From Hymenopus coronatus (taxonomy: Eukaryota; Arthropoda; Insecta; Mantodea; Hymenopodidae), in contig CM060883.1 in the NCBI GenBank assembly GCA_030762935.1, positions 32,172,501 to 32,236,500 on the forward strand: DNA of 64,000 nt, read 5' to 3'. A model generated the notes under the pieces. The model was not told where the DNA came from. It saw nothing but the letters and a program-made list of their open reading frames with translations, and did not search any database. Positions 53,451-63,497 of this stretch are shown one piece after another; positions within the stretch are counted from its first letter, which is position 1; the number at the start of each line of letters is the position of its first letter. The translations under genes and the position numbers were made by a program.

Positions 53451-54171
53451 ATTTTAAGCCTCGTAAACGTGGAGTACAAATATTATATCATTGATGGCAT
53501 TTCTATTATTGGCAAGTGTGCTATAATGAGCCAATTAATGCATGATATTAACAACCTGTTTATAATAGTAGAATTGCATAAATAAGTACTGTATAATGTT
53601 GGGTATGCATAGGCAAGGAAGAACGTAGAGAGAATAGAGAAGCGTGCAAATAGAACATTCCCCGTTTTTAGTTGAACTCAAACTGATCCTATTTGTGTTT
53701 TCATTTCACGCTTCATTCTGATTCCTCTTTGCAAAAGTGTAATGTTTGGAATCAAAGTTCTCGTCATTTTGAAACTGCGAAAGTTTTTATTTTAATACCG
53801 TCGAATGGCTTTTATCAGAATTTAATCTGGTAGAAAAGAAGAAAGAAAAGCATGGAACAATGGGCAGCACTGCTAGCTCTTCTGTTGGAGATTTCCTCTT
53901 TCCCCTGACCCCTATAGAGCTACCTGCAGGTTGCAAATCACACGGCGCTTTCAGATAAGACTCGAGAAACCATCATTTCTAAACGTGATCTGTAATAAAC
54001 TTTACTCCCATGGGAATGCAATAAAAAAGTAACATTTGGTAATATCATACACGGTATCAGCTGTAGCATCTGGTCCATATCTGTAATAGCAATAACAAAA
54101 GGTGACATTTTGGTGTCATAAAGAAAAAGATATCTGCGAATTTCAACAAAAGGCTTAATTCCTACATTTTT
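53451..54171. other. Unassigned interval
   Basis: Unique-looking, AT-rich. Nothing recognised. A minus frame 53938-54198 has no domain. Confidence 0.35.
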
Positions 54172-54440
54172 ACTTTCTCTACCGAGTACTATGTGCATAT
54201 ATAATAGGCAAAACAGTTAATGTATTCCACCTAAAGATTCGTAACACAGATTTTATCGGGAATACATGTTTTGAGGACCCCTAAACCAAAACATTAGAAA
54301 AGGTGTGAGTGTGTATTGTGTGCAGCATAATTCAAAAACAAAAAGTCCGTTAATCACAAAACTTGGTATTCAAGTTAAGTATTTTCTAAGGAATTTCGAT
54401 TATTTTCATTTTCTCAAAACTGGCTCAAACAAATTAAATC
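54172..54440 (-). mobile_element. HINE-like element, left part, split by a SINE
   Basis: Diverged hairpin (ACTTTCTCTACCGAGTACTA ... 'ataataggcaaaacagtta') through 'cattttctcaaaactggctcaaac'. Family sequence resumes at 54752. Confidence 0.7.
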
Positions 54441-54451
54441 GTCTGCGGTGC

Positions 54452-54745
54452 CAAAGTAGTAAATGTGGGCGTTAACACTATTTAAAAAATCAACTTACAT
54501 TAACACGTCTGGGCGGATGTTCTCCGAATCTTCCGGTTTCCCCCGCCACTCATTCCACCATTGCTTCATCATCACCTTTCCTATCATACACTGCCTTGCA
54601 CTCATGCCCGACTACGGGCCAACCACTCGTTACAGGTTCTCCATTCTGTGGTATCGTGCCTTTGGCTTCCCGACAGGCTTCTGACTCCTAGGCATCCGCT
54701 TATAAGTCCTAGGGGGATGTCAGTTCTGAATACCGGGAGGTTAAG
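54452..54745 (+). mobile_element. SINE family D, long copy without tRNA head, inserted in a HINE
   Basis: Body 'tccggtttcccccgccactcattcc', 'gcttcatcatcacctttcc', then 'ccgactacgggccaaccactcg', 'ttcccgacaggcttctgactcctagg' and the 3' part 'aagtcctagggggatgtcag'. Matches 59670-59900 in reverse. The start contains a phrase 'gggcgttaacact' like the 3' end of family C. Confidence 0.7.
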
Positions 54746-54751
54746 CCGACT

Positions 54752-54952
54752 TTGAAAATATACTTAAAATATTTTCTGGAAATAGCTTCTGAAATCCTTT
54801 TCATTCACGATGACTTTTGTGTATCTGGTAAACCGTAAGAGATAGACAAAAACTTACTACACAAAAAATGTAGATCTTGTTTAAGCACACAATTATGTCC
54901 TATGCGTTTTGGTTGTAGAGCATTTGCAAGATACTTGCTATTATTTGCAAGT
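54752..54952 (-). mobile_element. HINE-like element, right part
   Basis: 'tattttctggaaatagcttctgaaatcc', 'ctggtaaaccgtaagagatagac', 'gtagatcttgtttaagcacac' continue the copy interrupted at 54440, then it fades out. Confidence 0.65.
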
Positions 54953-55006
54953 TTTTGTATGAGTAGAGTAACATAAGATATATGGAAAGTTTTTAATAGT
55001 TCAACA

Positions 55007-55014
55007 AGTCACAT
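55007..55014 (+). repeat. SINE target-site duplication, left
   Basis: AGTCACAT, repeated at 55238-55245. Confidence 0.7.
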
Positions 55015-55237
55015 GAACCCGCCTGGGTAGTGCGGTGGTAGCGTATCTGGCTCACATTCAACAGGTCGCGAGTTCGAATCTCGCTTGAGTGAGTTACCCG
55101 GATAAGTTCTTTTGGGGGTTTCCTTATGCCCTGAGAAGACGAATTTCGATTAACTTTAAGATCATTTGAGCATCATTTCAGCAATTTCATACATCGTCCG
55201 ATATGACTAACGGACGAAAACGTTTAAAAAAAATAAT
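55015..55237 (+). mobile_element. SINE family B with head and an 8-bp duplication
   Basis: A-box part 'cctgggtagtgcggtggtagcg', B box GAGTTCGAATCTC near 55069, body 'gttacccggataagttc', 'ttgagcatcatttcagcaatttcatacatcgtccg', A-rich end. The 8-bp duplication is short but exact. Confidence 0.85.
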
Positions 55238-55245
55238 AGTCACAT
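55238..55245 (+). repeat. SINE target-site duplication, right
   Basis: Exact match to 55007-55014. Confidence 0.7.
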
Positions 55246-55844
55246 AGTTACATCCCACTCCCCTGTATGACAGAAGATCAATAAACATTTTTTCAGTAAT
55301 ATCGGTGTTAACATTTTTTGTAGGAATGTTTTCAAAAACAATGAAAACAATAATACACAATCGTAATAATAATATTTAGACCAGAAATTTTAAAACCTAC
55401 AGTTACAAAACTGGAGAAGGGGAAACAATAATAAACACAATAAAATATCTCTCGATTTATATCGAGTATGCGTTCCTGAGCGGATCGGAGCAATCTGAAA
55501 CCATTTTATATTTATTTGAAACAAATTGGAATCAATGGCGTGCGCTCCAGCAACAGAAATATTAACACGTAGGTAATACCACAGTGTCGTGTTTCAAGCT
55601 CTAAAAATAACGAAAATGTAATTAAAAACACAAAAAAATACTATTTCCGCTGACAGCTGAGTGTAGAGGAATGCTCATCAATCCCAAGCTATAAGAATCA
55701 TCTCCAAAATGATGAAAAAAATAAAAACTGCGATTTCACAGACACATTGGCTGTTCATTTGAAATTGATCCCACAATTATTTGGTCTAAATTGAGTTACT
55801 GCTTCAATGCGAGTTTCACCTCCTCAAAAATTGCAAAAGTGGAA
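55246..55844. other. AT-rich interval, nothing assigned
   Basis: No coding or repeat signal recognised. Confidence 0.35.
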
Positions 55845-56158
55845 TAACAATAGCTCCATGGTACGACAAGGAACCTTGGCCTACCGGCCGGGCGCTGCGT
55901 CTCCCATCTCGGTTCAGGACAGACGTCAGTATTGGAGGGTAAGACGTGGTCAGCACCTCAAACCCCCGCGGCCGGTTAATGCGGTCCTCATGAACTGGAG
56001 CCGCTACTTCTCAATTGGCCCCCCAGGGACCTCACGAGGCTGAGTGCACCCCGGTCCAGGTCTGCCAGCGGGAAAAAAATCCCCACGCCGGTACTGGGAA
56101 TCCAAACCAGGTCTCCTGCTTGGCAAGCAGCTACGCTACCACCGCGCAAAGAAGACGA
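55845..56158 (-). mobile_element. Gly-tRNA-type SINE (family E)
   Basis: On the minus strand the head 'gcgcggtggtagcgtagctg' continues into an anticodon-arm-like CTGCTTGCCAAGCAG (anticodon position GCC) and a B-box-like 'tggtttggattcc'. The GC-rich body has 'ctcagcctcgtgagg', 'aattgagaagtagcggctcc', 'gaggtgctgaccacg'. I recall a similar SINE body from orthopteran genomes (from memory). Flanking duplication not found. Confidence 0.65.
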
Positions 56159-56491
56159 CCCAAAAGTACAATAGGCTGTATCAAAGAAGTTGCCAATTTC
56201 CGATGGTGTAGTAAGGGCCTATTGAAAGAGCTCACATCCCGCTGGCTTTAGAGCTGTTTACTACGACCCGAATATATTCCTACATGCTATGTTTTGAAAT
56301 TGTAACCCTTAATTGCATGGTGTTCCACTTAAGCAAAAAATATGAATAATCAAAGGTTTTAGTATTTTTAATGGACCTTTTTTGTAATTTCGTATTACAC
56401 GAAAATTCAGCAGTAAAATTAGACTAATTCTAGCTGTTTTATATTGTAAAATGATTAATATTTTTACAATAAAACTGTAGTGTTTTTTTTT
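56159..56491. other. Unassigned interval
   Basis: Nothing recognised. Confidence 0.35.
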
Positions 56492-56607
56492 ACTTTCTCT
56501 ACACGTACTATATACAAAATGTATAGAGAAGCTATTATATTGCACCCAAAAATTCGAAACCGAAATTTCACCGGAAATACATGTTTTGGGACCCCTAAAT
56601 CCCCCCA
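56492..56607 (-). mobile_element. HINE-like 3' end fragment
   Basis: Hairpin ACTTTCTCTACACGTACTAT ... 'aaaatgtatagagaagct' then the block up to 'ttgggacccctaaatcccccc', immediately followed by a plus-oriented 5' terminus. Confidence 0.75.
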
Positions 56608-56611
56608 AAAA

Positions 56612-57220
56612 ACTGATGTGTTCCAACCACATGATTTTCTCTACACCTCTGCAACAAGTTATTGTTAAAAAGGTTATGCTTCTATTTACTTCATGTTAAT
56701 CGAGAAAAAATTAGCAGAAATACTCTTATTACTTGCTTCCATGCAAGTAGAAGCGAAATAAGAGAGTACCATAGGTTAAAGTGATAGTCAAAAGCTGGTT
56801 GCTATGTGGCTGAGGTTCCTTTGTTTGTATGAACAGGAGTTGACAAATTCCCGCATGAGAAAGGTTATTTAAAGCCTGAAACTAACAAGGAATATCTCAA
56901 AAAACGGCCAGACTCACGAAAAAGTGTATATGACATAAATTGTGCGTTTTAACGAGCTCTTCATTTTTATGTGGTAAGTTTTTGTCTATCTCTTACAGTT
57001 TACCGGTACGCAAAATTCCGCATAATTTATCCAGAATGAAGTAGTCTTCAGAGCCTATTCTCAGAAAGTTGAAGATGTACATTTTATTTGTCGTGTAATA
57101 TCTTAAATATAAGAGCTTTTAATCAAAATTGTTAGTCATTTTTGGAAAGATCAAAATGTTTGCAATTTTTTCTATATAAAGGGTAGTTAGAGGTGGGGGG
57201 GATTTTCTTGAAAATCTTCA
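56612..57220 (+). mobile_element. HINE-like 5' two-thirds
   Basis: CTGATGTGTTCCAACCACAT to 'tgggggggattttcttgaaaatcttca', where it is joined head-on to an inverted copy. Confidence 0.8.
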
Positions 57221-57221
57221 T

Positions 57222-57670
57222 TACATGTTTATTCTGGAAGATTTTTGTGGAAGTTTACATAACAGATGAACCGTAAGAGATAGACAAAAACTTACTACAC
57301 ATAAGATGTAGAGCTCGCTAAAACACACAATTAATGTTATATATATTTTTCTTGTGGAGTAGACCGATTTTAAGATATTCCTTGTTATTTGTTTCAGCTT
57401 TAAATTACTTATAATTTTCTTATATGGGGATTTATCAACTTCTATCCATACAAAGATACTTTAATCACATAGCAACCAGCTTTTAAAAGATTTGATTATC
57501 GATTTAGCCTAGTATATTCTCTTTGTTTCCGTTCTACTTACGAGGAAGCAGGTAATAAGATCTTACTGCCATTTTTTTCTTGATTAGCAATAAGTAAATA
57601 CAAGAATAAGTTTTTTAAAATTAGTTTCTTGTAGAGATGTAGAGAAAGTCATGTGAATGAACATATCAGA
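57222..57670 (-). mobile_element. HINE-like 5' half (downstream member of a tandem on the minus strand)
   Basis: From 'tgtttattctggaagatttttgtgg' to the 5' terminus at 57670 ('acatatcaga'). With 57676-58508 it forms another head-to-tail junction (linker AAACA). Confidence 0.8.
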
Positions 57671-57675
57671 TGTTT

Positions 57676-58508
57676 ACTTTCTCTTCATGTACTATGTATA
57701 TAGTGTATAGAGAAGGTATTGCAATGCACCCAAAATTCGATACCGAGATATCACTGAAAATACATACCTTGAATCGAAAATTTTTAGAAAAATGTCCGTA
57801 TGTGTGTGTATGTTTCTGTGGGCAGCATAGCTAAAAAAAAACCAAAAGGTCTTTAAATACCAAACTTGGTATAGAAGTTTCGTATCTTCAAGGAATGCGA
57901 CACGAAGATTTTCAAGAAAATCCTCCCACCACCAAATACCCTTTACTTGGAACCTTCTTTCGAAAATTTTGATTTTCTCAAAAATGGCTCTAACGATTTT
58001 GATTAAAATATCGCATATTAAAGATATTTACATGACAGATAAAATGTATTTGAATTTTATGGGAATAGCCTCTAAAGCCTACTTTATTCTTAATGAATTT
58101 TACGGAAGTTTGTATAATTGCTAAACCTTAAGAGATGGACAAAAACGTACCACACAGAAATGTAGGGCACGTTAAAAGACACAATTTATGCTCATACATT
58201 TCTTTCGTGGAGTTGATCGTTTTTAAGGTATTCCTTGTTATTGGTTTCAGTTTTGAAAAACTTATACATTTTTCAAAGGGAATTTGTCAACTCCTCTCCA
58301 TACAAACAAAAGAACTTTAGTCACATAGCAACCAGTTTTTGACTATCACTTTAACCTATGGTACTCCCTTATTTCGCTTCTACTTACAAGGAAGCAAGTA
58401 ATAAGGCTATTTGTGCTAATTTTTTTCTTGATTAGCATGAAGTAAATAGAAACATAAGCTTTTTAACAATATTTTGTTACAGAGATGTAGAGAAAGTCAT
58501 GTGAGTCA
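57676..58508 (-). mobile_element. HINE-like element, near complete (upstream member of a tandem)
   Basis: Hairpin 57676-57717 (ACTTTCTCTTCATGTACTAT ... AGTGTATAGAGAAGGT). GT microsatellite 57795-57820. 5' end to 'gagatgtagagaaagtcatgtgag'; the last ~15 bases are replaced. About 833 bp. Confidence 0.85.
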
Positions 58509-58514
58509 GCTTTT

Positions 58515-58576
58515 TTTAAATATGCTGTACCTTCTCTATCCACTATGTACATTGTACTTCCGAAGCTAGAGAAAGT
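58515..58576 (+). mobile_element. HINE-like 3' hairpin fragment, class II
   Basis: 'accttctctatccactatgtacattgtacttccgaagctagagaaagt': the same class as 12121 and 16570, read in the opposite sense to the GCCCC hairpins. Confidence 0.7.
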
Positions 58577-59002
58577 ATTAACACTTACAAAACAGCTGAA
58601 CATTTAATGGCGCCTGTATGAAGAGGCAGTGAACTGATGATAACCAATGACACATCACGTGTTCACTTTCCTTTGTAGCATTCCAGTGTAACATTCACTC
58701 GCGCGTGCGCAGTGATGATGCTACTACGATACAAAACGAAAAATACCTATATTTTCTTTACACCAATCGCCCCCATATTGTGCCTGAAAACAGCAGATAA
58801 AACTCTCCTCGCGCCTCGCACATTGGCAGCTTCCCGGCCATAAATAACGCGAATAATCAGTCATGCGAATGCCTATACTTTGGCTACCGGACATTTCTAA
58901 GGAAACTGCTTACGTCACACCATACCTGGCACTTCACGGAAATGCCTTAACTTAAAATATTTAATTAGGGGAAGTGTATCACTTTACCCCCTCCCCCTAA
59001 AT
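58577..59002. promoter_or_regulatory. CpG-richer unique island with E-box, NRF1/Ewg-type and CRE-type motifs
   Basis: Non-repetitive stretch with CACGTG at 58656-58661, CGCGCGTGCGCA at 58700-58711 (its complement fits the NRF1/erect-wing consensus YGCGCAYGCGCR), TTACGTCA at 58910-58917 and CCAAT at 58642 and 58764. CpG is clearly more frequent than in adjacent AT-rich repeats. No exon is recognised next to it. A promoter or CpG-rich enhancer is plausible; chance is not excluded. Confidence 0.35.
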
Positions 59003-59421
59003 CCATATATATGACTTTCTATATATCTCTGTAACAATTTATTGTTAATTGCTTATTCTTCTATCCATTTCATGCTAATCGGTCGCAGAAACGGTCTTAT
59101 TACTTAGTTCCTTGTAAGTAGAACGGAAATAAGGGAGTACACTAGGCTATACCGACAGTCAAATGTTTCAAAATGTGGTTGCAATGGGACTGAAATCCGT
59201 TTCTCTACGTGGCCAGGAGTTGACAAGTTCCTGTATGAAAATTTTTTTAAAACTAAAACCAATAGCAAGGTATATCTCGAAAACGATCGACCCCAGGAAG
59301 AAAGTATATGTCGTAAATTGTGTGTTTTATGAAGCTCTATATTTTCTGTTAGGTAAGTTTTTGTCTATTCTTACGGTTTGCCAGTTATACATAATTCCGT
59401 AAAATTCATCCAGAATAAAGT
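59003..59421 (+). mobile_element. HINE-like 5' half, fused to an inverted core
   Basis: 'atccatatatatgactttctatatatctctgtaac' to 'aaaattcatccagaataaagtagg', where it meets a minus-oriented piece. Confidence 0.7.
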
Positions 59422-59614
59422 AGGAATTTTGCTTTTCTTAAAAATGGCGCTAACAATTTTGATTAAAATATCGTATATTAAAGATATTTACTTGACAAAA
59501 TGTATATCTTGAATTTTCTGGGAATAGCTTCTGAATACTCCTTTATTCTGGATGAATTTTACGGAATTATGCATAACTGGCAAACCGTAAGAGATAGACA
59601 AAAACTTACTTAAC
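59422..59614 (-). mobile_element. HINE-like core fragment, inverted
   Basis: 'gcttttcttaaaaatggcgctaacaattttg' to 'ggcaaaccgtaagagatagacaaaaac'. Both halves share the 'cattcatccagaataaagta' region in opposite orientation, so they can fold back. Confidence 0.7.
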
Positions 59615-59616
59615 AG

Positions 59617-60016
59617 AATAATAATCATAATAATAATAGTAATAATAACAATAATAATCATTTCGTAATCTTCTTATCCTCCCTGTAATTTTAGGGCTTG
59701 CACCCACTCCCCTAGGACTTACAAGCCAATGCCTAGCGGTCAGAAGCCTGTCGGGGAGTCTACGGCACGAAACCACAGAATGAGAACCAGTTACGAGGGG
59801 TCGGTCCGTAGCCAGGCATGAACATGAGAGAGTGGATGATGTAAAATGTAAGCGAATTTGATTGTTTGGAAAGTTGATGATGGAGAAATTGGTGCAATGA
59901 GTGGCCGGGGAAACCTCCCCGGACGCCGCTTCGTCCACCACGAAGCCCACATACGGGCACGTGGGATCGAACTCGGGCGACCTAGATGGTAGGTGAAAGG
60001 TCTAACTAGTAAACCA
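59617..60016 (-). mobile_element. SINE family D, full-length-looking copy with (AAT)n tail
   Basis: Head on the minus strand at 60016 ('ggtttactagttagacctttc'), B box complement 'gggatcgaactcgg' near 59966, body 'cgtccaccacgaagcccac' on plus, 'ggcatgaacatgagagagtgg', 'cggtcagaagcctgtcggggagtc', 'cccctaggacttacaag', then an (AAT)n/(AAC) tail on the plus strand at 59617-59660. The longest copy of the family in the window and the reference for the others. Confidence 0.75.
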
Positions 60017-60050
60017 GAACAATGATGATAATAATAATAACAATAATAAC
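60017..60050. repeat. (ATA/AAT)n microsatellite
   Basis: Trinucleotide run next to the SINE head. Confidence 0.8.
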
Positions 60051-60576
60051 TACACGTGAATAAGTTAATGTAAACAGTCTTATAGTAAAAAGAATTAAAG
60101 GAAAGAGATGACAAAGATCATTCGTGACCGCGGTAGACAAAATTTAGTTGTGAATTAATAGTGTAGGAGGAGGGGGGGGGCACATTGTTAGCGACCCTGG
60201 CCACTAATGAAGTACCGATGACTAATGCTAAAGGAACCCTTGTTTACCTGCTACGGGCGTGCCAAAGAGGTGTGATCATGGTAGCTGAGGTATGGCAATT
60301 CTATCACAAATATGTTTCTTCTTCTCTCCCGACGGCTTAGTAACCGTCAGGGAATGCGGGTGGGGACGGAGAGGAAGCCTCGAGGACATGACCAACCCAG
60401 GCATGTGGTCGTATTTTAAACGGCAAATAATTTTCGCTTTCAAGCAGTGTTAACTCGTACAACCTCTATCTTACAAAAGAGGTATTTCACTAAAAATCTA
60501 ATGTACCTATTCCATTCACACAAATTTCCTCTTCTTATTCTTACAACTTAATTGCTTCATTGCTTTAACTATTTTT
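60051..60576. other. Unassigned interval, part GC-richer
   Basis: 60130-60420 has a G-run ('aggagggggggggcac') and an inverted GACGG...CCGTC pair near 60340-60352. No domain or repeat assignment. Confidence 0.35.
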
Positions 60577-61433
60577 ACTTTCTCTATACGTACTATATAC
60601 ATAGTGTATAGAGAAGGTATTGAACTCCACCAAAAAATTCGATACCGAGATTTAACCGAAAATATATGTTTTGGGGTCCCCTGCATCCAAAAAAAGCATT
60701 TTCAGAAAAAGGTCATGTGCGTGTGTGTGCGTGTCCGAAAACTCAAAAACGAAAAGTCGGTAAACTACCAAAATTGGTATTTAAGTTTAGTATCTTCCAG
60801 GGATGCGACACGAAGATTTTGAGAAAAATCCCTCCACCCCAAACTACCCTTCACATGGAACTTTTTTCGAAAATTTTGATTTTCTAAAAAAATGGCTCTA
60901 ACGATTTTGATTAAAATATCGTATATTAAAGATAATTTACCTGAAAAATAAAATGTATACTTTGAATTTTCTGGGAATAGCCTCTGAAAACTACTTTATT
61001 CTGAGTGAATTTTACGGAATTTTGCATAACTTATAAACCGTAAGAGGTAGATTAAAAAATTAACATATACAAATGTAGAGCACGTTGAAACACACAATTT
61101 ATGTTATATACATTTTTTTCGTGGAGTTGATTGTTTTTTAGATATTCCTTGTTTGTTTGTTTCAGCCTTAAGAAACTTATACTCTTCTCTACAGGAGTTT
61201 CTCAACACCTGCCCGTACAAATAAAGGAACTTCAGTGACATAGTAACCAACTTTAGACCATCACTTTAACCTATGGTACTCCCTTATTTCTGTTCTACTT
61301 ACAAGGAAGCAAGTAATAAGACTATTTCTGCTAATTTTTACTCAATTAGCATGAAGTGAATAGACGCACAAGCTTTCTAACAATAATTTGTTGCAGAGAA
61401 GTAGAGAAAGTCATGGGAATGGAACACATCAGA
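60577..61433 (-). mobile_element. HINE-like element, complete
   Basis: Hairpin 60577-60618 (ACTTTCTCTATACGTACTAT ... AGTGTATAGAGAAGGT), short GT tract 60718-60735, 5' end 61397-61433 ('gaagtagagaaagtcatggg...cacatcaga'). About 857 bp. Confidence 0.9.
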
Positions 61434-61454
61434 TTTTTTCACACAAGCCTTGTG

Positions 61455-61645
61455 TAGGACAGCATTTGGATAAACAGAATCAGACTGAAAAATTCAATGG
61501 CATAGCCGGGACTTGAACGCGGTCTCTAGCCGGTTGGGCCGGTTAGACCACTCGTCTCTCACCCTTCAATCCCAAGCGACCGCATGTGAGATCCGTGGTT
61601 CAAATCCCATTTAAGAATGTTTCAGTCTGACTCTACCTATTCAAT
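61455..61645. mobile_element. Composite of SINE families A and C
   Basis: 61465-61535 is family A on the minus strand ('cagactgaaaaattcaatggcatagccgggacttgaac'). 61536-61590 is family C on the plus strand ('ggttagaccactcgtctctcac', 'cccaagcgaccgcatgtgag'). 61590-61640 returns to family A on plus ('atccgtggttcaaatccc', 'tcagtctgactctacctattc'). The outer 'cagactg' and 'cagtctg' pieces are inverted. No intact promoter pair remains. Confidence 0.65.
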
Positions 61646-61659
61646 AGCAAAAATGTCTT

Positions 61660-62163
61660 GTTACACATTTCCTTGTAGGTACAACGAAAATGAGGGAATG
61701 CACTGCACTAAAGTGATAACCACATATTTTACGTGTTGGTTGCTGTATGTTTACGTTGAAATTCAGTTCTCTTTGCATTACCAGGTGAAAAAAATTAAAA
61801 CTTTCAATTTACGAAAAGTATATTATTGGATAATTTAAACCAACAACAAGAAATATCTCGGAAATGGTTAACTCCGCAAACAAACCATTTGGCATAATTG
61901 ATGTATTTTGATGAGATTTTTTTTTTTTTTTGTGAAGTAAGTTTTTACCTATCTCTTACGGTTTACCGTTGTGCAAACTCACCGAGAATGATTAAGGCGG
62001 TATTTCCAGAAAATTCAAGATATAATTTCATTTGTCATAAAAATATCTTAGACATATTACTTTAAACAAAATAGTTATATCCATTTCTTTTACAAAATCA
62101 AAATGTTGATAATTATTCCATGCTCAAAATCTCTCTGTCGCATTCTTGGAAGATGCTGATGTA
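61660..62163 (+). mobile_element. HINE-like element, both ends lost, diverged
   Basis: 'ttccttgtaggtacaacgaaaatgagggaatgcact', 'ctcttacggtttacc', 'cagaaaattcaagatata', 'tgtcgcattcttggaagatgctga' in family order with many changes. Confidence 0.65.
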
Positions 62164-62189
62164 TTTCTAGGTTCCTTTCTGCGAGTTGA

Positions 62190-62545
62190 TATCATATAGC
62201 CTCTGATTGGATTGTTTCTTGCCTCTGAAGAAGTCTTACGAATCCCAGAAAAAGAAGACATGCACATTTATGGATGCGCAGATGTTATAGCCGTAAGATA
62301 CACCAAGAAGCCGGAGGAAAATATAGAAGCAATAAATATATGACGCAATATACACAACTCCACAAAAACATACGAAAGACGGAAATTATGATTTTTGGAG
62401 ATGGGAGCAGAACATCTACAAACGCTGAATTCAATAATATTATAGGACAAAAACACAAAATCTCGTTGGACTATAAACATCTAAGAGTGACATTGCAGCC
62501 AACTGCCAAATGTTTAACAAATAACAAATGTTTTAGATAGATAAA
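62190..62545 (+). pseudogene. Non-LTR retrotransposon RT palm fragment
   Basis: One frame has DMHIYGCADVIAVRYTKKPE then ENIEAIN, where 'YGCADVIAV' stands for the catalytic Y-A-D-D-(I/V) box (second aspartate not preserved as read). After a frameshift, KTEIMIFGDGSRTSTNAEFN and LDYKHLRVTLQPTAKC follow, matching the 'KTK.M.F..........F...I..V..YKYLGVTL...G' block that follows YADD in many insect elements. About 110 codons across two frames. Distinct from the fragment at 15691, which covers a more C-terminal part. Confidence 0.75.
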
Positions 62546-62570
62546 TCCGTTCTCAATTCAATTGCAAAAA

Positions 62571-63266
62571 TCTGATGTATTCCATTCACATAACTTTCTC
62601 TGTAACAAATTATTGTTAATAAGCTTATTCTTCTATCCACAACATACTAATTGAGATAAGCACTAGCAGAAACGGTCTTATTGCTTGGTTCCTTTATAAG
62701 TAGAAGGGAAATAAGGGAGGGAATACACTAAGCTAAACCGGCAGTCACATGTTTTAAAATGTGCTTGCTATGGGATGGAAATCCGCTTCTTTGAGTGGTA
62801 AGATTCTATATGAGAAGTGTATTTTAAAACTGAAACCAATAACAAGGAATATCTTGAAAACGATCAACTCCAGGAAAAAATGTATAGGATATAAATTACG
62901 TGTTTTAACGAGATACACATTTTTATAGTAGGTTTATATCTTATATCTTACGGTTTAACAGTTACGTAAAATTAAAAAAAAAAAAGAAACATCCAGAATA
63001 AAAAGATCTATAGAGGCTATTCTCAGAAAATTCAAGATATGCATTTTATTTCTTATGTAAATAACCTAAATATAAAATATTTTAATCAAAATAGCTAGAA
63101 CCATTTTGAGAAAATCAAAATGTTCAACATCTTTTCCATGTAAAGGGTAGTTGGGAGTGGCGATATTTTCTATGAAATATTCGTGTCGCATCCTTGGGAG
63201 ATACTAAACTTAAATATCAGGTTTGGTAATTAACGGACTTTTCGTTTTTAAGTTATGCTGCCCACA

Positions 63267-63331
<65 letters not shown>

Positions 63332-63464
63332 ACAGACCTTTTCTTTTCTTTTCTTTTCTAAAAATGCTCATTTTTGGATTCAGAGGGTCACAAAACATGT
63401 ATTTCAGGTGAAATCTCGGCATCGAGATCACTATACACTATGTAAATAGTACGTGTAGAGAAAG
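62571..63464 (+). mobile_element. HINE-like element, complete, long (CA)n
   Basis: 5' end TCTGATGTATTCCATTCACA; ~30-unit CA run at 63266-63326; hairpin 63430-63464 missing part of its proximal arm ('atcactatacactatgtaaatagtacgtgtagagaaagt'). About 894 bp. Confidence 0.85.
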
Positions 63465-63497
63465 TAAAAATATATATCACTCGAAAATTTATTTAAT

